Source: Rothia halotolerans (GTDB lineage: Bacteria > Actinomycetota > Actinomycetes > Actinomycetales > Micrococcaceae). Taken from it: a DNA stretch of 64,000 nucleotides. Below the pieces are notes generated by a model that searched no databases, had not been told where the DNA came from, and saw only the letters and a program-made list of their open reading frames with translations. This document shows, piece by piece, positions 26,159 to 35,327 of the stretch. The stretch is taken from NCBI RefSeq assembly GCF_004136635.1, contig NZ_NOIU01000002.1, positions 434,001 to 498,000 on the forward strand. The letters run 5' to 3'. The translations under genes and the position numbers were made by a program. Every line of letters starts with the position of its first letter. Position 1 is the first letter of the stretch.

Positions 26159-26469
26159 CGTGATCCCGCCTCGCCCTGACCGGAACCGGCCTCGCCGGCG
26201 GGAGGCTGCTCGTCCCCGGGGCGAGCTGCGCGCCAGGCCTCGACCCTGGCGGTCACGGCTGCGGCAGCGGCCTCGGGGTCGGCGCCGTCCGCGACGGCCC
26301 GGCCGATGAGGAAGGTGGTCACGGGTCCCGCCGGGCGGGTCACCGTGTGCGCAACGTCGCGCGTGATGTCGAGGAGCAGGCGCGCGGGCACGGCTGCTGG
26401 GTCCAGCCCGAGGGCCGGCGCCACGTCGGCGATCCACTCGGCCAGTTCCGGGGGCGGGGTGCGGGACAC
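26155..26469 (-). CDS. DUF6457 domain protein
   Basis: 104 residues. The core (PPELAEWIADVAPALGLD, RLLLDITRDVAH, RPAGPVTTFLIGRAV) matches the small helical DUF6457 domain. This domain is often found fused to the end of MobA, the enzyme that attaches GMP to molybdopterin. Here it stands alone and overlaps moaD. A role in Moco nucleotide attachment or handling is inferred from that association; no catalytic residues are known. The polar tail rich in Gly, Glu and Pro looks disordered. Confidence 0.75.
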   Translation of the reverse strand: MSRTPPPELAEWIADVAPALGLDPAAVPARLLLDITRDVAHTVTRPAGPVTTFLIGRAVADGADPEAAAAAVTARVEAWRAARPGDEQPPAGEAGSGQGEAGSR

Positions 26470-26580
26470 GGGGCTCTCCTCACGTCATTCGGGCGGCCCG
26501 TGCTTCGGCCGCCCCACCGTAGTTTCTGACATCCTCCCAGGTATCCGAGTCCACCGCACCCCCCGCCCGTCCCGGACGCG

Positions 26581-26593
26581 TAGGGTGAGGGGC
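26581..26593 (+). promoter_or_regulatory. Leaderless promoter of fdhD
   Basis: -10 TAGGGT (26581-26586) followed by 7 nt and then ATG 26594. GAGGGG is only 1 nt from the ATG and cannot act as a normal ribosome site. Confidence 0.5.
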
Positions 26594-27526
26594 ATGGGAC
26601 GCATCACGCACAGCCGCCCGATCACCAAGATCCGCCTGGGGTTCGGCGTCAGCCGCCGCCCCGACACCCTCGCCGTGGAGGAGCCGCTCGAGATCCGAGT
26701 GGCCGGTGCGCCGCTGGCCGTGACCATGCGCACCCCGGGGCACGACGTGGAGCTGGCGATCGGCTTCCTCCTCTCCGAGGGCATCATCCGCCACGGCGAC
26801 GACGTCGTCGCGGCCATCCACTGCGGAGGGCCCGGCACCGGCGGGGAGGAGAACACCTACAACGTCCTCGACGTCTCCCTGGCGCCGCACGTGCCGGCGC
26901 CGTCCCCGTCCGCGGAACGGAACTTCTACACCACGAGCTCCTGCGGCGTGTGCGGCAAGGCCAGCATCGACGCGGTGCACACCGTGTCCCATGTCGGGGT
27001 GGCCGACCCGGAGCTGCGCATCCGGCCCGAGCTGATCGCGACCCTGCCGGATTCCCTGCGGGAGCACCAGGCGGTCTTCGAGAAGACGGGCGGCCTGCAC
27101 GCCGCCGGCCTCTTCGACGCGGCCACGGGGGAGCTGCTGGTCCTGCGCGAGGACGTGGGCCGGCACAACGCCGTGGACAAGGCCATCGGCTGGGCCGCCA
27201 AGAACGGCCGGGTCCCGCTGCGCGGCACCGTGCTGCAGGTCTCGGGGCGCGCCAGCTTCGAGCTGGTGCAGAAGGCCGTCATGGCCGGCGTCCCCGTGCT
27301 CTCCGCGGTCTCCGCGCCGTCCTCGCTGGCCGTGGAGCTCGCCCAGGAGGTGGGGCTGACCCTGCTCGGCTTCGTCCGCGGCATCAACCTCAACGTCTAC
27401 ACCCACCCGCAGCGTCTGCTGCCCCCGCAGGCGGAGGGGACGAGCCCGGCCTCGCGCCCGCGGGGAGAGAGCCCGGCGACGGGCGCCGCGGGAGACGGCG
27501 AGGGCGCCGAGGCGGCCGTGTCCTGA
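26594..27526 (+). CDS. fdhD: Formate dehydrogenase sulfurtransferase FdhD
   Basis: 310 residues. FdhD hands sulfur from a cysteine desulfurase to the molybdenum cofactor of formate dehydrogenases. The motif SSCGVCG (Cys117, Cys120), LREDVGRHNAVDKAIG and QVSGRASFELVQKA are conserved. About 40 C-terminal residues rich in Pro, Gly and Glu extend beyond the domain. The linked gene 27625-29982 is the likely client, so that enzyme probably binds a sulfurated bis-MGD cofactor. Confidence 0.93.
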   Translation: MGRITHSRPITKIRLGFGVSRRPDTLAVEEPLEIRVAGAPLAVTMRTPGHDVELAIGFLLSEGIIRHGDDVVAAIHCGGPGTGGEENTYNVLDVSLAPHVPAPSPSAERNFYTTSSCGVCGKASIDAVHTVSHVGVADPELRIRPELIATLPDSLREHQAVFEKTGGLHAAGLFDAATGELLVLREDVGRHNAVDKAIGWAAKNGRVPLRGTVLQVSGRASFELVQKAVMAGVPVLSAVSAPSSLAVELAQEVGLTLLGFVRGINLNVYTHPQRLLPPQAEGTSPASRPRGESPATGAAGDGEGAEAAVS

Positions 27527-27624
27527 GGAGCGGCGACACAGAGCGGGAACGGGATTGCGCCGACGGGATTTGGATGCTTTCCTGGCAGTAGATGTCTGGT
27601 CATCGCCTCTGAACGGAGTTCGCC

Positions 27625-29982
27625 GTGGAACCCACCCAAATCGACCCGAGCTCGGATTCCTTCACCGCAGTCGGGCTGCTCAGCAAGATGCCGCGCCAAG
27701 GCGGCTACGGCCCCACGGCCTCCGGACCGGTGACCTCCGAGCCGTACCATCACCCCGCCGCCGGCTGGGGAGCCACCATGAGCGTGGGACGCGTGATCCT
27801 CACCCAGCGCGCGCCGCTGGCCGGGGGCAAGGCCATGTTCACCATGAACCACTCGCCGCGCGGCTTCGACTGCCCCGGCTGCGCGTGGCCGGACGACCAG
27901 AAGGGCCTCAAGCTCGACATCTGCGAGAACGGCATCAAGCACGTGACGTGGGAGATGACGCGCAAGCGCACGACGCCGGAGTTCCTGGCGGAGCACACCG
28001 TCACCGAGCTGTCCACGTGGACGGACTACGACCTGGAGAACGAGGGCCGCCTGACCCATCCCATGGTCTACAACGCGCAGACCGACCACTACGAGCCCAT
28101 CTCCTGGGACGCCGCCTTCGGGATGATCGGCGAGGAGCTGCGGGCCCTGGACAGCCCCGACGAGGCCTCCTTCTACACCTCGGGGCGCCTGAGCAACGAG
28201 GGCACGTTCCTCTACCAGCTCTTCGCCCGCGAGTTCGGCACCAACAACCTGCCCGACTGCTCCAACATGTGCCATGAGGCCTCGGGCCGCGCGCTGAAGG
28301 CCTCCATCGGCACCGGCAAGGGCACCGTGGACATGCACGACTGGGAGCACGCCGACGCCCTCTTCCTCCTCGGCGTCAACGCTGCGTCGAACGCGCCCCG
28401 CATGCTGACGGCACTCGCCGAGGCCCACGACCGCGGCGCGCAGGTGGTGCACATCAACCCGCTGCGGGAGGCCGCGTCGACGCGGACCATCGTCCCGCAC
28501 GACATCAAGGACATGGCGCGCTTCAAGACGCACCAGACCTCCACCATGAACCTGCAGGTGCGCCCCTCCGGGGACTTCGCGCTGATGCGCGGCATCGCCA
28601 AGGCGGTCTTCGAGGCGGCGGCCACGGACCCGAGCGTGCTCGCCGAGCGGTTCCTCGAGGAGAAGACGCAGGGGCTCGAGGAGTACCGCGCCGTCGTCGA
28701 GGCGACACCCTGGGACGAGCTGGTGCGCCAGTCCGGGCTGAGCGAGCAGGAGATCCGCGCCGCGGCCAAGGTGTACCTCGAGTCGGAGCGCACCATCATC
28801 GCGTGGTGCCTGGGTATCTCCCAGCAGAAGCAGGGGGTGGATACGATCCGCGAGATCGCCAACGTGCTGCTGCTGCGCGGGAACATCGCCAGGGAGGGCG
28901 CGGGCCCGTCCCCGGTCCGCGGTCACTCCAACGTGCAGGGCAACCGCACCTGCGGCGTCAACCACAACCCCGGAGCCGACCTCCTGGACGCGCTGGACCG
29001 CGAGTGCGGGATCGTCTCGCCGCGCGAGCACGGCCTCGACACGGTGCAGACCGTCAAGGCCATGAACCGCGGCGAGGTGAAGGTCTTCGTGGGCATGGGC
29101 GGGAACTTCGTGCTGGCCGCCCCGGACACCGAGCACACGGCCGCGGGGCTGGCCCAGTGCGAGCTCACCGTCCAGGTGAGCACCAAACTCAACCGGTCCC
29201 ACCTGGTCCACGGCAAGAAGGCGCTGATCCTGCCGTGCCTCGGCCGCACCGAGAAGGACCTGCAGGAGTCGGGGGAGCAGGGCGTCACCGTCGAGGACGC
29301 GTTCTCCATGGTCCACGCCTCCTACGGCAAGCGCCGCCCGGCCTCCTCGCACCTGCTCTCCGAGCCCGCGATCATCGCCGGCATCGCCAGGGCGACCATG
29401 CCGGACTCGGCCACCCCGTGGGAGCACTACGTGGGGGACTACTCCCGCATCCGCGACGTCATGGCCCGCGTGCTGCCGGGCTTCGAGGGCTTCAACGAGC
29501 TGATCCAGCAGCCCGGCGGCTTCCGCATCCCGCAGCCGGCGCGCGAGGGCGAGTTCGTCACGGCCTCGGGCCTCGCGGAGTTCTCCGCCGCCGAGCTGCC
29601 CGACGCGATCCCGGAGACCGCCGAGACCCTGGTGCTCCAGACGATGCGCTCCCACGATCAGTGGAACACCACGATCTACAGCAACAACGACCGTTACCGG
29701 GGCGTGAAGAACGGCCGCGAGATCGTCTTCATGCACGAGGAGGACATGCGTGAGCGCGGCATCGCCGAGGGGTCGGCGGTGGACATCGTCGCCACTTCCC
29801 TGGACGGGACCGTGCGCGAGCTGCGCTCCTACACGGCCCTGCGCTACGACACGCCCCGCGGCAGCGCCGCGGGCTACATGCCGGAGATGAACGCCCTGAT
29901 CGGCATCGAGGACTACTCCCGGCAGTCCGATCAGCCGCTCATGAAGAGCGTGCACGTGGTCATCACCCCCGCGGCCGCCTGA
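27625..29982 (+). CDS. FdhF/YdeP-family molybdopterin oxidoreductase
   Basis: 785-residue molybdoenzyme catalytic subunit. The N-terminus has CPGCAWP and a following Cys100 in DICENG; only three of the four cysteines of a normal CxxCxxxC-x26-C cluster are seen, as in the YdeP branch. The likely Mo ligand is Cys216 in SNMCHEASG, and no in-frame UGA is present, so it is not a selenoprotein. bis-MGD-binding stretches include LGVNAASNAPRM and the RGHSNVQGNRTCG loop. The start is GTG 27625 after CGGAG. No twin-Arg signal or electron-transfer subunit is visible. Function in formate oxidation is not proven for this branch; YdeP is linked to acid resistance in E. coli. Confidence 0.85.
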   Translation: MEPTQIDPSSDSFTAVGLLSKMPRQGGYGPTASGPVTSEPYHHPAAGWGATMSVGRVILTQRAPLAGGKAMFTMNHSPRGFDCPGCAWPDDQKGLKLDICENGIKHVTWEMTRKRTTPEFLAEHTVTELSTWTDYDLENEGRLTHPMVYNAQTDHYEPISWDAAFGMIGEELRALDSPDEASFYTSGRLSNEGTFLYQLFAREFGTNNLPDCSNMCHEASGRALKASIGTGKGTVDMHDWEHADALFLLGVNAASNAPRMLTALAEAHDRGAQVVHINPLREAASTRTIVPHDIKDMARFKTHQTSTMNLQVRPSGDFALMRGIAKAVFEAAATDPSVLAERFLEEKTQGLEEYRAVVEATPWDELVRQSGLSEQEIRAAAKVYLESERTIIAWCLGISQQKQGVDTIREIANVLLLRGNIAREGAGPSPVRGHSNVQGNRTCGVNHNPGADLLDALDRECGIVSPREHGLDTVQTVKAMNRGEVKVFVGMGGNFVLAAPDTEHTAAGLAQCELTVQVSTKLNRSHLVHGKKALILPCLGRTEKDLQESGEQGVTVEDAFSMVHASYGKRRPASSHLLSEPAIIAGIARATMPDSATPWEHYVGDYSRIRDVMARVLPGFEGFNELIQQPGGFRIPQPAREGEFVTASGLAEFSAAELPDAIPETAETLVLQTMRSHDQWNTTIYSNNDRYRGVKNGREIVFMHEEDMRERGIAEGSAVDIVATSLDGTVRELRSYTALRYDTPRGSAAGYMPEMNALIGIEDYSRQSDQPLMKSVHVVITPAAA

Positions 29983-30052
29983 GGCGCCCCGGCTCGCCGC
30001 CGGCTGAACGCCCCCGGCCCCGTCCTCATCGTCAGCGCGGCCCGTGCCGGCG

Positions 30053-30064
30053 TAGGATGGTCCT
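30053..30064 (+). promoter_or_regulatory. Leaderless promoter of helY
   Basis: -10 TAGGAT (30053-30058), 6 nt, then ATG 30065; no ribosome-binding sequence precedes the start. Confidence 0.5.
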
Positions 30065-32980
30065 ATGCCAGGATTCGCCGATCAGTACCTCGCGGCCAAG
30101 GCCCGTCAAGAGCACCTCAAGACGCCCCTCGGCCGCTTCGAGTCCTCGCTGGACTTCCGGCTGGACGAGTTCCAGCGCCAGGCGTGCGACGCGCTGCAGG
30201 ACGGGCACGGCGTGCTCGTCGCGGCGCCCACGGGGGCCGGTAAGACGGTGGTGGGGGAGTTCGCCGTCTTCCTCGCCCGCTCCCAGGGCACCAAGGCCTT
30301 CTACACGACGCCGATCAAGGCGCTGAGCAACCAGAAGTACCGCGACCTCGCCGCCATCCACGGCGCCGAGAACGTGGGCCTGCTCACCGGGGACATCTCC
30401 ATCAACCCGGAGGCGCCGATCACGGTGATGACCACCGAGGTCCTGCGCAACATGCTCTACGCGCAGTCGGACACCCTGGACCGGCTCGGCTACGTCGTGA
30501 TGGACGAGGTCCACTATCTCGCCGACCGGTTCCGCGGGGCGGTGTGGGAGGAGGTCATCATCCACCTCCCCGACTCGGTGAGCATCGTCTCGCTCTCGGC
30601 CACGATCTCCAACGCCGAGGAGTTCGGCCAGTGGCTCGACGTCGTGCGCGGCTCCACCCGCGTGGTGGTCTCCGAGCACCGGCCGGTGCCGCTGTGGCAG
30701 CACGCGCTGGTCGGCTCGCACCTCTACGACCTGTTCTCGGACAACACCACCATCAGCCGCGCCGCGGACATCGTGCGCCGCGAGGGCGCCGACAGCCTCT
30801 CGGTGAACCCGGACCTGCTGCGCGCGACCTCCCGCCGCGGCTACGGCCGCGGCAAGCGCGGCGGCCGCGGGCCCCACCGGCCGGGACCGCAGCGGATCCG
30901 CCGCGCGCCGCGCCCGGTGGTGCTGCGCGAGCTGGACTCCGCGGGCCTGCTGCCCGCCATCTACTTCATCTTCTCCCGCGCGGCCTGCGACGACGCCGTC
31001 AGCCAGTGCATCGACGCCGACCTGCGGCTGACCGACCAGCGGCAGGCGCAGCTGATCCGCGCCTACATCGCGGAGGCGACGGCCGGCGTCGAGCTCAAGG
31101 ACCTGCGCGTGCTCGGCTTCGACGAGTGGCGCGAGGGCCTGACGCGCGGCATCGCCTCCCATCACGCGGGGCTGCTGCCGCTGTTCAAGGAGATCGTCGA
31201 GCACCTGTTCTCCGAGGGGCTGGTCAAGGTCGTCTTCGCGACCGAGACCCTCTCGCTGGGCATCAACATGCCGGCCCGCTCGGTGGTGCTGGAGAAGCTC
31301 GCCAAGTTCAACGGCGAGCAGCACGTGGACATCTCACCGGGGGAGTACACGCAGCTGACCGGGCGGGCCGGGCGGCGGGGGATCGACGTCGAGGGCCACG
31401 CCGTCGTGCTGTGGAACGACGGGATGGACGCCAAGTCGATCGCGGGGCTGGCCTCCCGCCGCACCTATCCCCTCTACTCGAGCTTCAAGCCCACCTACAA
31501 CATGTCGGTGAACCTGCTCAGCCAGTTCGGGGCCGAGCGGACCCGCAGCATCCTCGAGTCCTCCTTCGCCCAGTTCCAGGCGGACCGCTCCGTGGTGAGC
31601 CTGGCGGGCAGGATCCGGCGCCAGGAGAAGGCGCTGGCGGGCTACGAGCGCTCCATGACCTGCCATCTGGGCAACTACGTCGAGTACGCGGACCTGAAGT
31701 ACAGGTTGAATCAGCTCGAGAAGAAGACCTCCCGGGACCGCAAGCTGGCCAACCGCTCCGCGGCGGAGGAGACGCTGCAGCTGCTCCTGCCCGGCGACAT
31801 CGTGGAGGTCCCGTGGGGGAAGAACCCCGGGCCCGCCGTGGTGGTCGCCAAGCCGGAGCTCGGCGCCTCGGTGCGGGTGAGCGTGGTGACCATGTCCGCG
31901 CATCTGCGGCACGTGACCGCGCGGGACTTCTCCGGCGAGGTCGAGCCGGTCTCCCGGGCGCGGGTTCCCAAGCACTTCACCGGCCGGACGCCCCAGGAGC
32001 GCCGGGACATGTCCTCGCGGATCCGGGACTCGCTGGCCGAGCAGCGCCCGCCGCGGGAGTTCTCGACGCAGCGGCAGCGCACCTTCGCCACGGTGGACGA
32101 GGACCGCGGGGAGATCCAGCGGCTGCGCGGCCTCGTCGAGACGCACCCCTGCCACGGGTGCTCCGAGCGGGAGGACCACGCGCGCTGGTTCCACCGGTGG
32201 ACCAAGCTCCGGCGCGAGACCGACTCGCTGCGCCGGCAGGTGGACTCCCGGACCAACACCATCGCCCAGCGCTTCGAGCAGATCCTGCGGCTGCTCGAGG
32301 AGTACGACTACGTCCGGCGGGACCGGGCCGGCGAGCCGGGGCTCGCGCCGGACGGGGAGCCGCTGCGCAAGCTCTACGGCGAGCGGGACCTGCTGATCTC
32401 GCTGGCCCTGAACGCCGGCTACTTCGAGGGGCTCGACTCCGCGGCGCTGGCCGCGGCCATGACGCCGCTGATCTTCGCGGGCAAGCGCGACGAGACGGTG
32501 TTCCTGCGGAAGTACCCCGCGGACCTGGGGGAGCGGGTCACCGAGCTGCACGGGCTCTGGAGCGACCTCACCTCGGCCGAGCGGCGCCACCGCCTGCCGG
32601 AGACGCCGGTGCCCGACGTCGGGCTGATGTGGCCCCTGTACCGCTGGGCCCGGGGCGGCAGCCTGGCCCGCAGCCTCGAGGGCTCCGGGATGGTGGCCGG
32701 CGACTTCGTCCGGGCCGCCAAGCAGACCATCGACGCCCTGGACCAGCTGGGGCACGCCACGGAGGATCCCCAGCTGCGCACCGGGGCCGAGGCCGCGGTG
32801 CGGCTCATCAAGCGCGGCGTCGTCGTACACGAGCTGGACTCGGCCGGGCCGGCGGCCCGCCCCGGGGAGGACGGCGGGACGGCCGGCAGCTGGTCCGCCG
32901 ACGGCGAGGGACCGCCCCGGCAGGAGCCGGAGGCGGGGGAGAGCAGCGAGACGACGAGCGAGGGAGAGGAACCCCGATGA
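30065..32980 (+). CDS. helY: Ski2/Mtr4-like DExH RNA helicase HelY
   Basis: 971 residues. The helicase core has Walker A APTGAGKT (54-61), DEVH (147-150), SAT, and motif VI QLTGRAGRRG. Between the two core lobes lies an Arg/Gly-rich insertion (RRGYGRGKRGGRG, about residues 258-270) that may bind RNA. The C-terminal half has the extended helical region of actinobacterial HelY, with a CHGC...HARWFHRW metal-like motif near residue 700. It probably unwinds structured RNA for decay or ribosome maturation. In mycobacteria helY directly follows tatC; here a Moco block lies between. Confidence 0.92.
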   Translation: MPGFADQYLAAKARQEHLKTPLGRFESSLDFRLDEFQRQACDALQDGHGVLVAAPTGAGKTVVGEFAVFLARSQGTKAFYTTPIKALSNQKYRDLAAIHGAENVGLLTGDISINPEAPITVMTTEVLRNMLYAQSDTLDRLGYVVMDEVHYLADRFRGAVWEEVIIHLPDSVSIVSLSATISNAEEFGQWLDVVRGSTRVVVSEHRPVPLWQHALVGSHLYDLFSDNTTISRAADIVRREGADSLSVNPDLLRATSRRGYGRGKRGGRGPHRPGPQRIRRAPRPVVLRELDSAGLLPAIYFIFSRAACDDAVSQCIDADLRLTDQRQAQLIRAYIAEATAGVELKDLRVLGFDEWREGLTRGIASHHAGLLPLFKEIVEHLFSEGLVKVVFATETLSLGINMPARSVVLEKLAKFNGEQHVDISPGEYTQLTGRAGRRGIDVEGHAVVLWNDGMDAKSIAGLASRRTYPLYSSFKPTYNMSVNLLSQFGAERTRSILESSFAQFQADRSVVSLAGRIRRQEKALAGYERSMTCHLGNYVEYADLKYRLNQLEKKTSRDRKLANRSAAEETLQLLLPGDIVEVPWGKNPGPAVVVAKPELGASVRVSVVTMSAHLRHVTARDFSGEVEPVSRARVPKHFTGRTPQERRDMSSRIRDSLAEQRPPREFSTQRQRTFATVDEDRGEIQRLRGLVETHPCHGCSEREDHARWFHRWTKLRRETDSLRRQVDSRTNTIAQRFEQILRLLEEYDYVRRDRAGEPGLAPDGEPLRKLYGERDLLISLALNAGYFEGLDSAALAAAMTPLIFAGKRDETVFLRKYPADLGERVTELHGLWSDLTSAERRHRLPETPVPDVGLMWPLYRWARGGSLARSLEGSGMVAGDFVRAAKQTIDALDQLGHATEDPQLRTGAEAAVRLIKRGVVVHELDSAGPAARPGEDGGTAGSWSADGEGPPRQEPEAGESSETTSEGEEPR

Positions 32981-33828
32981 AGGACCAGCCAGCAGGAGAC
33001 CGGGCACCGCGGACGGCGATGTACCGCAACGGCTCCGTCTACAGCCCGGCGGACCCCTTCGCGACGGCCGTCCTGGTGCAGGACGGCCGCATCGCGTGGG
33101 TGGGCCAGGAGGCCGGTGCCGACTCGCTCACGGACGAGCGCGTGGAGACCGTGGACCTGGACGGACTGCTGGTCGCCCCGGGCTTCGCCGGCATTCTCGG
33201 CTCGGAGCCCGGCGAGCAGGCCCGCCGGAGCCTGCTCGAGGCGGGGTACACCGGCGTCGTGATCCGGGACGAGGAGGGCGCCGGGGCCTCCTACCGGGGG
33301 CTTGCCGAGGGGGAGGCGCCCGTGGCGGCGCCGGCCGGGCTCACGTGGGCCGGCTCGGGCGAGCCCGCCCCCGGCGCGGCGCTGATGGTGGAGGCGCGGC
33401 GAGACGGCGACGACGCCTGGATCGACGTCGTGCGCGAGGCGCTGCGGGACGGCGTCCCGGTGGGCCTGGCCCGCGCCCTCGACGCCGCGGCCCCGGAGAA
33501 CCCGTGGCTGGTGGCCCAGGAGGCGCTGCGGCTGGAGTCCGAGGAGGCGGGCGTCCCCGCCCGCGCCTCCGTCACCGCTCAGACCCGGGGCGTGCTGCGG
33601 GCCTTCGCGGCGGGCGGCCCGCTGGGCGGCCAGATCGTCCCGGACGCCCCCGCACGCTTCGTGGCCTGGCGTGCCGAGTCCCTCATGGTCCAGACCGCCG
33701 ACTCCCGCATCGCCGCGTGGAGCACGGATCCCCGGGCCCGCACCCCGCTGCTGCCCGAGCTCGGCACGGGGGCGACGCCGCGGGCGGAGCTGACGGTGCT
33801 GGGGGAGTCCGACCTCCCCGTCCGATAG
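32977..33828 (+). CDS. Amidohydrolase-like protein lacking the metal site
   Basis: 283 residues. The N-terminus (VYSPADPFATAVLVQDGRIA then LDGLLVAPGF) is the beta-sandwich start of the metal-dependent amidohydrolase family. Where active enzymes have PGFVDxHxH, this one reads PGFAGILGSEP (68-78), so the catalytic His pair is gone and most of the barrel is absent. A short C-terminal part (AWRAESLMVQTADSRIAAW) again resembles the sandwich. It overlaps helY by ATGA with GGAGAGGA as ribosome site, so the two are produced together. It may be a non-enzymatic partner of HelY; its own reading frame is intact. Confidence 0.75.
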   Translation: MKDQPAGDRAPRTAMYRNGSVYSPADPFATAVLVQDGRIAWVGQEAGADSLTDERVETVDLDGLLVAPGFAGILGSEPGEQARRSLLEAGYTGVVIRDEEGAGASYRGLAEGEAPVAAPAGLTWAGSGEPAPGAALMVEARRDGDDAWIDVVREALRDGVPVGLARALDAAAPENPWLVAQEALRLESEEAGVPARASVTAQTRGVLRAFAAGGPLGGQIVPDAPARFVAWRAESLMVQTADSRIAAWSTDPRARTPLLPELGTGATPRAELTVLGESDLPVR

Positions 33829-33876
33829 CCGGCGGCTGCCCGGCGCGCGCGGCCGGGATGGGAAGCACCGCGCGGT

Positions 33877-33882
33877 TATACT
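33877..33882 (+). promoter_or_regulatory. Promoter -10 of ppm1
   Basis: TATACT in the sequence GGTTATACTG, about 55 nt ahead of a normal AGGAGAG ribosome site and GTG 33946. The -35 is not recognisable. Confidence 0.5.
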
Positions 33883-33945
33883 GATTCGCGACCCAATGGA
33901 CGAGGTGCGCGGGCAACGAGCCCGACGCGCTCAGGAGAGCACACT

Positions 33946-34695
33946 GTGGATTCTAAAACTCTGATTGTCATCCCCACGTACAACGAACTCGAGGCGCTGC
34001 CCATCGTCGTGCGGCGCCTGCGCGCGGCGCAGCCGGAGGCTCACGTGCTCGTGGTGGACGACAACAGCCCGGACGGCACCGGCGAGCTCGCCGACCGGAT
34101 GGCCGCCGACGACGCGAACATCCGCGTCCTGCACCGCGAGGGCAAGGGCGGCCTCGGCGGGGCCTACATCGCCGGGTTCAGGTGGGGCATGGAGCACGGC
34201 TACGAGGTCCTCGTGGAGATGGACGCCGACTGCTCCCACCAGCCCGAGGAGCTCGGGCGCCTGCTCAAGGCCGTGGACGAGGGCGCCGACCTGGCCATCG
34301 GCTCGCGCTACGTGCCGGGCGGGAAGACCGTGAACTGGCCGTGGTACCGGCAGTTCCTCTCCCGCGGGGGGAACACTTACACCCGCGCCGTGCTGGGAAC
34401 CCGGATCCACGACATCACGGCCGGCTACCGGGCCTTCCGCCGCAGCGCGATCGAGCGCATCGACCTGGACACCATCGAGTCGGTCGGGTACTGCTTCCAG
34501 GTGGACCTGGGCTGGCGCACGGAGCTGGCCGGCCTGAAGGTCGTCGAGGTGCCCATCACCTTTATCGAGCGCGAGATCGGCGACTCCAAGATGGACAGCT
34601 CCATCATCGTCGAGTCGATGAGCCGCATCACCCGCTGGGGGCTCACGGCACGGGCCAAGACGCTCTCGCGGAAGCTGGCGGCGCTCAGGCGCTGA
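33946..34695 (+). CDS. Polyprenol monophosphomannose synthase (Ppm1-like GT2)
   Basis: 249-residue GT-A glycosyltransferase, family 2. Conserved features are IPTYNE (9-14), [10 protein letters not shown] (37-46), the metal-binding MDADCSH (92-98) and GSRYVPGG. It transfers mannose from GDP-mannose to polyprenyl phosphate; the lipid-linked mannose feeds lipoglycan and protein mannosylation. No membrane or Lnt-like domain is attached, unlike the fused mycobacterial Ppm1. A neighbouring rbpA gene converges on it, the order also seen in mycobacteria. Confidence 0.9.
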   Translation: MDSKTLIVIPTYNELEALPIVVRRLRAAQPEAHVLVVDDNSPDGTGELADRMAADDANIRVLHREGKGGLGGAYIAGFRWGMEHGYEVLVEMDADCSHQPEELGRLLKAVDEGADLAIGSRYVPGGKTVNWPWYRQFLSRGGNTYTRAVLGTRIHDITAGYRAFRRSAIERIDLDTIESVGYCFQVDLGWRTELAGLKVVEVPITFIEREIGDSKMDSSIIVESMSRITRWGLTARAKTLSRKLAALRR

Positions 34696-34778
34696 CGCCG
34701 TCGCGGCCCCGCTCCCGCTCCCGAGATGGGGCGGAGGGGCCCGGCCGGCAACGCGGTCGGCGGGCGCCCACGGGAAAC

Positions 34779-34821
34779 GCAGAGGGCCCGGGCATCTGGT
34801 GAAGATGCCCGGGCCCTCTGC
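34779..34821. terminator. Strong bidirectional terminator between ppm1 and rbpA
   Basis: A perfect 19-bp inverted repeat (34779-34797 with 34803-34821) with a 5-nt loop, followed on the plus strand by a C-rich run. It separates two converging genes. Confidence 0.85.
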
Positions 34822-34867
34822 GTCGGCCCCCCCCGATCACGAGGACCGGGGAGCGGGGGAGGGAGCC

Positions 34868-35203
34868 CTAGAGGGCGTGCCGCTCCCGGTAGTAGTCGAG
34901 CCGCTTCTGCAGGGTGTCCTCAAGCTCCTCCATGCTGCGGCGCTCCAGGAGCATGTCCCAGTGCGTGCGGACGGGCTTCTCGTTGCTCACCTGCGGCCCG
35001 GAGCCGTCGACCAGGAGCGCCTCCTTGCCCGACTTCGCGGTCCAGGTGGCGGGGATCTCCGCCTCGGCGGCGAAGGTCACGAAGACCCGCTCGCCGTCCT
35101 CCGTGCGGTACTCGACGCGCTGGCGCGCGGCGGGCTCGACGCCGGCTTCGGTCTCCATGGACTGAGAGCCCAGGCGCATGCCGCGAAGGCTACGATCACT
35201 CAT
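34868..35203 (-). CDS. rbpA: RNA polymerase-binding protein RbpA
   Basis: 111 residues. RbpA binds the sigma factor and core polymerase and stabilises the open promoter complex in Actinobacteria. Visible parts are the N-terminal tail (MSDRSLRGMRLGSQSMETE), the Zn-ribbon-like core without its usual Cys set (YRTEDGERVFVTFAAEAEIP) and the C-terminal sigma-interaction helix HWDMLLERRSMEELEDTL. The cysteine-less core is frequent outside Streptomyces. Initiation from the many weak -35 promoters seen here would depend on it. Confidence 0.93.
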   Translation of the reverse strand: MSDRSLRGMRLGSQSMETEAGVEPAARQRVEYRTEDGERVFVTFAAEAEIPATWTAKSGKEALLVDGSGPQVSNEKPVRTHWDMLLERRSMEELEDTLQKRLDYYRERHAL

Positions 35204-35327
35204 CTATGTCTTCATCCCTTCCGATGGACGCGGTGCAACTGCGAGGTTCAACGCCGCCCCGCATCCGATTATTCCTCGATTCTCCCACACCGCCCCGCGA
35301 ACGAGCGGGGCAGCGCGGGAGAGAGGC

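Noticed and set aside
27625-29982. Selenocysteine-containing formate dehydrogenase
   Set aside because: No in-frame UGA; the Mo-ligand position is an ordinary Cys codon.
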